Positions 29,163-35,749 of a stretch of 35,749 bases of DNA are shown here, piece by piece (positions within the stretch are counted from its first letter, which is position 1; each line of letters begins with the position of its first letter). The notes beneath the pieces are model-generated. The model was not told the DNA's origin. It worked only from the letters and a program-made list of their open reading frames with translations, and ran no database searches. The position numbers and the translations under genes are program-made. The DNA lies in NCBI GenBank assembly GCA_032718475.1, contig JAUCBJ010007642.1, forward strand, positions 1-35,749, in the 5' to 3' direction. This stretch comes from Nemertoderma westbladi (lineage: Eukaryota > Xenacoelomorpha > Nemertodermatida > Nemertodermatidae).

Positions 29163-31449
29163 TTAAGAATGCTGTGCCGGCTTATCGACAAAATTGCACC
29201 GCCACAACTCCCTTTCACCCATGACATTTGCTAGATCATCCGCATCTTCAAGGCCAGTGTCCTTTAAGATGCGTCTCAAGAAAGTCATGGGCTGTCCACC
29301 ATGCTTATTCACTCTATGAGGCTGCCAAAGTACAAGATTATGCACTGGTTGGTCCTCGCGGCGAAAGCAATGTCCTGCAAGGCGGAGGCGATTTTGTTCT
29401 AGTGTCAAGATTGGGGGAACCAATGAGACACCTCCAATGTTATATAGTGTCTGGTTGGAGATGTGTGCATTATACTTGACACAATGAACCCGGCGCAGTA
29501 TTCTTGTGAATGTGCCATCCAGAGATTTGGTGTCCTCAGCAGTTAGAGCCCAGCATGGACTCCCATAGAGGAGTACTGGAACTACTGCTGCTCTAAATAA
29601 TCGGACCTTAAGTTTCCGATTAATTCTCGGTGACTTCCAAATCCTGGAAAGCCTATTCAAGGCTGCCCATGCCTTTCCCTTACGTATTCGAAGGTCCTCA
29701 CCTGACTTCCGGATCCATGATCCCAGGTAACAGAAGTCATCCACATGCTCAAGCATACCATCTTTTGAGCTTATGCTCATCCGATCAGAGACTTGCTGAG
29801 GACTTTCAAAGTTAACTGTCAAAATTTTGGTCTTTCTGGAGTTAATAAAAAGACCAACACTAGAAGCAGCATGTTCTAATGAGCTGAGGAGCCGTTGTGA
29901 TCTGGTGATTCTGAAAGTACTCCTAAGTCATTAGCAAAGTCTAGATCAGTTAGGTACTTGGCAGGATTTCCTCGACTTCTGGAGCCAGTAGGTGGAGTTA
30001 TCATCACCCCATCATCATTATGATGATCTAAGGACATGCGTAGAACATAGTCAACAACAATTATGAACAAGAATGGTGCAAGTGTGTCTCCCTGGAGGAC
30101 GCCCCATAACACTTCAAATGGTTCTGTGTCACCGTCAACAGTAGACACAAATATTGTCGAACCATCGTATACTGATCTGATTGCTGCAATAATTTCATCA
30201 GGAATCCCGTATAATGAAAGTATGCTGAACATACGTGAGCGAGAGACTGAATCAAAGGCCTTGAAGAAGTCAACAAAGATAGCCAGATGCCTGTCTTTCT
30301 TTTTTGATAACTCTTCAATTATCCTTCTAAGTGCCAAAATGGACTCCATGGTCCCACGACCTTTACGGAACCCATTCTGATTTCCACGGAGCAGTCTCTC
30401 AATGGGATCCCTGATGCGATTTAATATAATTCTATTGTATAGCTTTGCAGCAATCGAGATCAATGAGATTCCCCAAAAAGAACCATAGTGTTAGGTTGCC
30501 CTTCTTGGGAACTGGCAACAACTTATTTGTTTTCATTTCTTGTGGGACTCTTGTTGTTCGGTACATGTCTACTATGATGGGATAGATGAGCTTTAAACAC
30601 TCAGGTATTTTAAAGACCTCAGGGGGAACACCATCTACTCCACTGGCACGATTGGTCTTAATGCTCTTTGCAGCAGCCTTCACTTCTGCAAAGGAGATAT
30701 CACCAATGGGAATATCTGGGAGTACTGACTCAGACACTTTTACTTCTATAAAGTTATCAGGCAATACCCTGTCATTATTGAGGAGCTTTTAAAAGTGGGC
30801 CTTCCAATCATTGAGGCGATCGGCTGGTGATTCAGCCTTAACCTTGGTGGTTGGTTGGCTTTTTCGACCAGCAAGCAAGTTGATCGATCTCCATGCCTGG
30901 GATGATTGCCTCCTGTCGTCAGCATCATTGATGGCCTCAACCTGTTGGTTTATTAGCTCCTGTAAATTAACAGAGTACTGCCTGTTCAGGGACCTAGATG
31001 CAACCTTAACTGCATTCTTGGCCGCTGTAGTCTGTTTGAGTCGGGACTCTTTCTGCGCCTTGTAGAGGTCATTTCGGCACTTCTGAATTTTGTTGTCAGT
31101 CCAGGGGGCCCGTTTCCTGTTTCGAGGGTATACAGCAACTGTTTCTGCAGCTGCTAACTTAACTGCCTCTGTGAAGGCAGTATAGCCCTCACACAGTGAT
31201 CTGCCGCCTCAGAGGCAAGAATCTCATACCTGTTGCTCAGCTGTAGTGTGAAGCTGGATCTCACACTTGGATGTTGCAACAGAGAGGACCAGTCATGCCG
31301 TGGCAAGGCAGATTTCGTTGTTCTGCTAGCACGCAGACTAAGTCTTACCTTGGCCACAATAAGGCGGTGATCACTGGAGAAGGGTCATAGTGTAAATGCA
31401 TTACAGTCTTGTATAGAGCTCCTGTATTTCCTACGAAACAGGATATGGT
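29163..31449 (-). pseudogene. LINE reverse transcriptase, copy 3, multiple breaks
   Basis: Colinear with copy 1. Lesions seen by comparison are a two-base insertion near 31197, a Glu-to-TAA change near 30791, a two-base loss near 30487, a three-base in-frame loss near 30281 and a small rearrangement near 29897. RT motifs FVDFFKAFDS and GVLQGDTLAPFLF (29876-30463) survive. The C-terminal 219 residues (29163-29822) are intact, including the Trp lost in copy 1. FADD has become FAND. Confidence 0.9.
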
Positions 31450-32451
31450 CTATCTGGGACTTGTGACCACTGGGTCCATTATGAGTCCATAGCTTTCCAG
31501 TTCGCTTCTTGAACTGGGTTCCAGCCGAAAACAATCCATTTCCAGAGATAAAATCCTGAAGATGACGGAATTTCGGTTAACACTATTGCTATAGACCCAG
31601 GGTGATGTAGGTGATTGATGCAGACTTGCATTAAAGTCTCCCAGGAATGTTAAGAATGCATGCTGATCCACTCCATCAGTAGCTGCTTGTAGATTCTGGT
31701 AGAAATTTTCCACCTCCTCTACAGGGGCAACACTAGTTGGAGAGTAGCACACAATCAGAACCACCTTAGGAAACTTCTTAGCCAGTCTTCCAGAACATGA
31801 GAAGTGGCAACGGATGATGCGGTTAGAGATTTGGTCTATTTTGTCCAATGCTGCATGTGCAGTTGGATTCATCAATAGACCAATTCCACCATTGCCACTA
31901 TCATCTGCTGAAGCGAGGGCGAGTCGCCAACCGCCCCCCATGTCCTTAATCAGAACCTCATCAGTCTGTCCAGTCTGCATTCGGTGCTCTTGAACACCCA
32001 CTGCACTAAGAGAAAGCTTATCTGCCAAGGCAGTCAGCTCACCTTGTCGCATTGGGGACCCGAGTGTTAGGGTGTTTACTGAGGCTAGTCTAGTGACTTG
32101 CCTCAGATTCACCAATGGCTTTGTTGGTCGGGGTGGAACATGAGAGTAGCCTCCAACTCCAGAATCCCTCTCCCCCTCACAATCTGGCCTCCCTGGTGAC
32201 CCAGGGTTTGGGCCAGAAAGGTCATCAGGAAAGGGACTCAAAGAATTGTTTGCCGCTCTCTCTCCAGTAGGGGGTGAGACAGGCAGCCGGTCAGGAGATA
32301 ACTGACGCCTGTGAGGCCGATTGTGTCCAGTCATTCCACTGGCCTCTAGTGGCTGGACCTCCGCATTACTAATGTAATCCATAGTGGGGGTTGGGGGGTG
32401 CTTTTTTGCCGAGTCAGCTCTCGGGGCAAATACCACACCCTGGTTTGCCAT
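31450..32451 (-). pseudogene. LINE N-terminal region and APE endonuclease
   Basis: ATG at 32451 opens 333 residues. The first 105 are Pro/Ser/Arg-rich and disordered. The endonuclease follows with VNTLTL (Asn), GVQEHRM (catalytic Glu), GGIGLLMN, and LGDFNASL (Asp/Asn). A one-base deletion near 31565, relative to copy 1, throws the frame off before the SDH motif, so the last 40 residues are out-of-frame. The domain cuts target DNA for target-primed reverse transcription. Confidence 0.85.
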
Positions 32452-32850
32452 TCCACAGGGTGGGTGTCGCAGTGGAGTCAGATATGAGGCCCATCACCCA
32501 TATCTACTCTGGCGCACATGACCCACCATTGGCTGTGCAGCTCATCTGCTGGGTCATGCCCTGTACCCCTGCTGCCAGGTGCAGGTCGCAGTGAAGTGCA
32601 CTCAGAGTGGACATGAGAACACTCTACTCCTGACCAGCCATTGGTAGATCACCATCTGCCTGGCCAGGCCATATACCCCTGCAGCCAAGTATATGGGTCC
32701 TTAATCCAGGACCAAGGGCGTCCTTTTCCCAGAACGAAGGGGGTCCTAGTTACAGGACCAGATTTGCCCTAGTAAGAGGGTCTATGCAGCTACAGGTGGC
32801 ACCTCCTTTATGCTGCATGGAGGTGGCAAGTTTTCTTGATCAATGACCTA

Positions 32851-33430
32851 GAATACCTGTAGTCGGCGAGCTTTGGCATACGGTTCATATAGGGCAAATG
32901 GGGCATGACCGTCTGTCCGTCCGTCCGTCTGTCTGGTAAATGTTTGAACACGAATTTCTCGGCATGGCTGCGGTTCGGATTGAACCAAACTTAGTAGGTA
33001 CGTAGTAGAGGGAAAGTTTAGAAAGTTTTTAAAGTTTGGTGAAAAATCATGCAGTCTGACGTCAGCTACGACAGATGACAGATTATGTGGTTTTTAGAAA
33101 ATGTTAAATTTCTCGGGAACGCCTCATTTTCCTGAGCTGGAATTTTGGTTGCCTGTAGAGAATCATGAAGTCTATCTTTTACGAAATTGAAAAGTTAAGA
33201 CATTTAATTGGGGATCCGCTAGAGACTCAGAAGTAATGACATAGGCCTACCGGCAGACCGTACAGTACTGAGCTGTACTGTGCAGCACTGGTAAGTACGA
33301 AATTGCGGAATAACAATTTGACACCACCTAGTTGATTAATATATGATTGTATATCGAATTCGAATACATTTATAGCATGGGGTATGGGGTCCGAGCCACG
33401 AAGTTGGCGGAGCCTTTGCGAACTGACTCT
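32851..33430. other. Unclassified repeat-like DNA
   Basis: Contains GTCTGTCCGTCCGTCCGTC near 32910-32930 followed by AATTTCTCGG-type text that recurs near 33110 (AATTTCTCGGGAACG). Similar PyTGTC runs occur at 22.8-24 kb, so a dispersed repeat is likely. No coding signal. Confidence 0.35.
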
Positions 33431-33442
33431 ATCTATCTATTA

Positions 33443-33822
33443 GGGGCCGTCCAAGTATGACGTCTGCACTTTTCCCCAAAATGTTGACCCCCTCCCTCCC
33501 CTAAATCAGATGTCATCAGATAGGCGTTGACCCCCCCCCCCCCCCCCCCTAAATCAGATTTAAAAAAATTTCGCGTCCTAATCACTGAAACATGGTGACT
33601 GGTAACTGAAACAGAAGGTCGTGCTACGGGCCTTCGGGGGCTTCGAACAATTAAAATAGGCAAGCTATTTACTCTTCTGCTATATCTCTTCTAGCACCTA
33701 TAAATGAACATGCTGACGTCAGATTTTGGCTGACCCCCTCCCCTCCCCTCATCAGCACGTCATCAGATTTTCCCAACCCCCCTCCCCCCCCTAAAGTGCT
33801 GACGTCATACTTGGACGGCCCC
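33443..33822. mobile_element. Harbinger-like MITE, 380 bp, TTA target duplication
   Basis: The ends are inverted repeats of about 30 bases, GGGGCCGTCCAAGTATGACG and following bases, with one mismatch. TTA flanks both sides (33440-33442 and 33823-33825), the three-base duplication expected of PIF/Harbinger elements. The interior has C runs and repeated CATCAGAT words and no transposase. Confidence 0.8.
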
Positions 33823-33839
33823 TTAGAGAGCTACCTAAA

Positions 33840-34440
33840 GTTGCTATTGCTGCACAGCTATGGAGGCTGTGCTGTTCTATGACAGTCATTGCCCGCGCTG
33901 AGCTAATACTAAATGAAGTAGAATGCTGCTACTTGGGATCATGGATCCGAAAGTCAGAAGAAGTAATTCGAATACTACTACTGACTGCTTGGGCACCATT
34001 GAATTGGCTGTGCAGTATTTGAAAATACTGTAGCATTGAATGTAACAAAATCTTAATGTTCGATTAATCCGCACACCACTAGAAACAGTACACTATATGG
34101 GAGAGCTCATGCTTGGTCCTAGCTGCCAAGAACACCAAATCTCTGGATGGTTCATACACAAGAATGCTATATGACGAGTTCACAGTGTCAAGTACAATGC
34201 ACACATCTCCCAACCATACTTATTTGAGGGTGTTTCATTGGTTCCACAAGTTGATACTAGAAGAGAGCCGCCTTCGCTGTGTTTAATTGTGAGGACTCGC
34301 TGTGGGGACCAGTTCACAATCTTCAGCTCCGGCAGCCTGATGGAGATAATAAGGATGATGGACAGTCATGACATTCTTTCGACGCCTCTTAAAAGATAAT
34401 GCAAATGGAGATAATTAATCTTAATGCAAGAGGGCAATGC
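33840..34440 (+). mobile_element. Old, opposite-strand fragment of the main LINE (copy 4)
   Basis: Plus-strand pieces match the LINE C-terminal region of copies 1-3 in order: CCYLGSWIRKS near 33930, AAKNTKSLDGSYTRML near 34140, STMHTSPNHTYL near 34200, ESRLRC near 34265 and MTFFRRLLKDN near 34370. Several stops and frameshifts separate them. It is much more diverged than copies 1-3, implying an older insertion or a related subfamily. Confidence 0.8.
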
Positions 34441-34720
34441 ACCACGGTGATTATAAATAGAAAAGTCTGCTGAAATCACCTGATGCCTGTATGGTACAAA
34501 TACCTTACTGTATAACAGAGTACATACCTAATCTTGTACACACAATGAGGTGCGCTGTTTGTACCAAGGATGTAATAAGTATTCGGTTTTATATTTCATA
34601 TATTTCATTTAGCCCATGGAGCATGGTGGATGAATCTACTTGCCGGAATATTTCAACGCAAAGCAAATATAATAGGATTTCTTAGTCGTGATGTAAGTAT
34701 TAATAATATCAAATATACAA
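34441..34720. other. AT-rich DNA, nothing recognised
   Basis: No convincing ORF, RNA gene or repeat. Confidence 0.35.
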
Positions 34721-34910
34721 TGTAAATAAGACAATATGATAATGCTCTCCATTGCGAAAAATATCAACCGGCCGCGTCACTCACCCCACAACAATTCACT
34801 TATTATTATTAATTAACAAAAGTTTGAAACCTAGGTACCGGGTTCGAGCCCCAATAGGGCCGGTTGATATTTTTCGCTATGGAGAGCATTATCATATTGT
34901 CTTAATTACA
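34721..34910. mobile_element. 190-bp hairpin MITE with 53-bp terminal inverted repeats
   Basis: 34721-34773 and 34858-34910 are inverted repeats with two mismatches in 53 bases; ends are TGTAA. The 84-base loop contains GGTTCGAGCC (34841-34850), a tRNA B-box-like word. No A box is seen at tRNA spacing and no clear target duplication. No coding content. Superfamily unknown. Confidence 0.8.
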
Positions 34911-35160
34911 TTTCACTTATTATTTATAATATCAATGATATTTAAATTGTTCTGCCATTTATCATAAGTTTGATTATATATTATTATTTATTGATTAAAC
35001 TGAAATGGAAGCTCTACCTGCTATAGCTAAATGTAACGAAAAAGTAGCTATACATTAATAATTCGTTAATTTTTTTGCAATATATAAACGTTATCTTCTT
35101 CAATTTTATTTACTACATTCAAATCATGCAATTCATTTTTATTTCCGAAAAAAAAAATGC
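34911..35160. other. AT-rich DNA, nothing recognised
   Basis: No feature supported. Confidence 0.35.
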
Positions 35161-35460
35161 GCCCGGCCTAAACCTTCGGCCGCGAGCAACCTTCGCCCAC
35201 TAAACAATAATTTTTGTTTTGGTTAGAAAAAGCCATCTCTGTAACCTGCTCCTTTCCCTCAATAGGTAACAACATCGTTTAATGTTTTGGTTAGAAAACC
35301 CGACTCTATAACCTGCTCCTTTCCCTAAATTGGTAACTAAAATGTTTACTAATACAAATCTTATTGCAGAATTGGGCGAAGGTTGCTCGCGGGCGAATAT
35401 TGCCTTGCGGGCGAAGGTTTCCCCTGGGCGAAGTTGGACGCGGGCGAAGGTTGCACCCAA
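35160..35460. repeat. Inverted-repeat and tandem-repeat cluster
   Basis: An 18-base perfect inverted repeat (GCGAGCAACCTTCGCCCA at 35182-35199; complement at 35373-35390) encloses a two-copy tandem repeat of about 69 bases (35215-35270, 35284-35337). GGGCGAAG words then repeat at 35374-35450. It may be a small MITE with subterminal repeats; ends are unclear. Confidence 0.6.
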
Positions 35461-35465
35461 CCTAT

Positions 35466-35525
35466 GACCCCCCCCCCCCCCCCCCCCCCACACACCTACA
35501 CACCCCCTCCCCCCACACACACACC
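35466..35525. repeat. C-rich low-complexity run
   Basis: A 22-base C run (35468-35489) is followed by CACACA/CCCC text. On the opposite strand it is G-rich. Length may be unreliable in an assembly. Confidence 0.9.
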
Positions 35526-35749
35526 CACCTACAATGTGATTGCTTCTGTACGCCTATGGTAGTACGTGGTGCTTCCTACACCGGTACAGGTCAACCATCA
35601 GTTGAGCAATTTCATTCATTTTACTGTCTATCTGTATACTGTAGCAGCGGTGCAACGGTAAGCCTACCATAAGAAGATTACCGTAGCTAATGGCAGTGTC
35701 ATATGTGAAACAGTAACCTATGCTATACAACACCCGTACCATCTACCAA
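35526..35749. other. No gene recognised
   Basis: Window edge; no feature supported. Confidence 0.3.

Larger units (their letters stand above)
29123..32850 (-). mobile_element. LINE copy 3, near full length, broken
   Basis: Same family as copy 1, from a short (TAG)n tail (plus 29123-29132) through RT and endonuclease to a 5' region that probably ends near 32850. The 5' region is GC-rich and has repeated GGTCATGCCC/CCCCTG(C)AGCC-like words. It is the only copy here showing the start of the coding region. No clear target duplication was found. Confidence 0.85.

Noticed and set aside
33433-33663. Minus-strand 76-residue ORF
   Set aside because: It lies wholly inside the Harbinger-like MITE and contains a homopolymer-derived Gly run.
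35200-35672. Gly-rich and Pro-rich ORFs
   Set aside because: They arise from C/G runs and repeat text with no conserved domain.

Overview
The window is a piece of an animal nuclear genome, most likely a marine invertebrate. The evidence is a spliced gene with GT-AG introns, APE-type LINEs, tRNA-derived SINEs, a BEL/Pao LTR retrotransposon, DNA-transposon relics and several satellite arrays in AT-rich DNA. The sequence alone does not give the species. Most of the window is transposon DNA. One host gene is recognisable.

Layout. 1-2051 (-) holds broken coding-like segments of an unidentified gene. 2870-3135 is a tandem duplication and about 3300-3658 a possible LTR. 3674-11846 (-) is a BEL/Pao gag-pol with an unusually long N-terminal part, a TGA stop in the integrase and a frameshift at a CG-dinucleotide run. 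Its leader (11924-12199) carries repeated TACCGGTA palindromes. 13.4-15.0 kb is a higher-order satellite and 15.17-15.69 kb an AT-rich palindromic array. A LINE copy (15718-18277, -) sits inside a 21-bp GC-rich minisatellite that resumes at 18279-18915. A second short copy of the same LINE lies at 19652-20210.

The host gene starts at 20644 (+). Three in-phase exons encode the first 177 residues of an NAAA/acid-ceramidase-like hydrolase, including the catalytic Cys, Arg and Asp. Two SINE-like units lie in intron 1 and a possible frame-shifting cryptic exon in intron 2. No later exon was recognised in the remaining 13 kb, so the gene either has a long intron or is truncated.

Downstream come diverged repeats, a 1.0-kb TTAA-flanked inverted-repeat element (23656-24657), a decayed LINE of another type with a nested SINE (about 25.0-27.95 kb, -), an RT relic (28.54-29.1 kb, +), a near full-length but broken third copy of the main LINE (29123 to about 32850, -), a Harbinger-like MITE (33443-33822), an old fourth LINE fragment (33.84-34.44 kb, +), a 53-bp-TIR hairpin MITE (34721-34910) and an inverted/tandem repeat cluster near the right end. 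The mobile elements look largely inactivated and independent of each other. No defence system, operon or other multi-gene pathway is visible.
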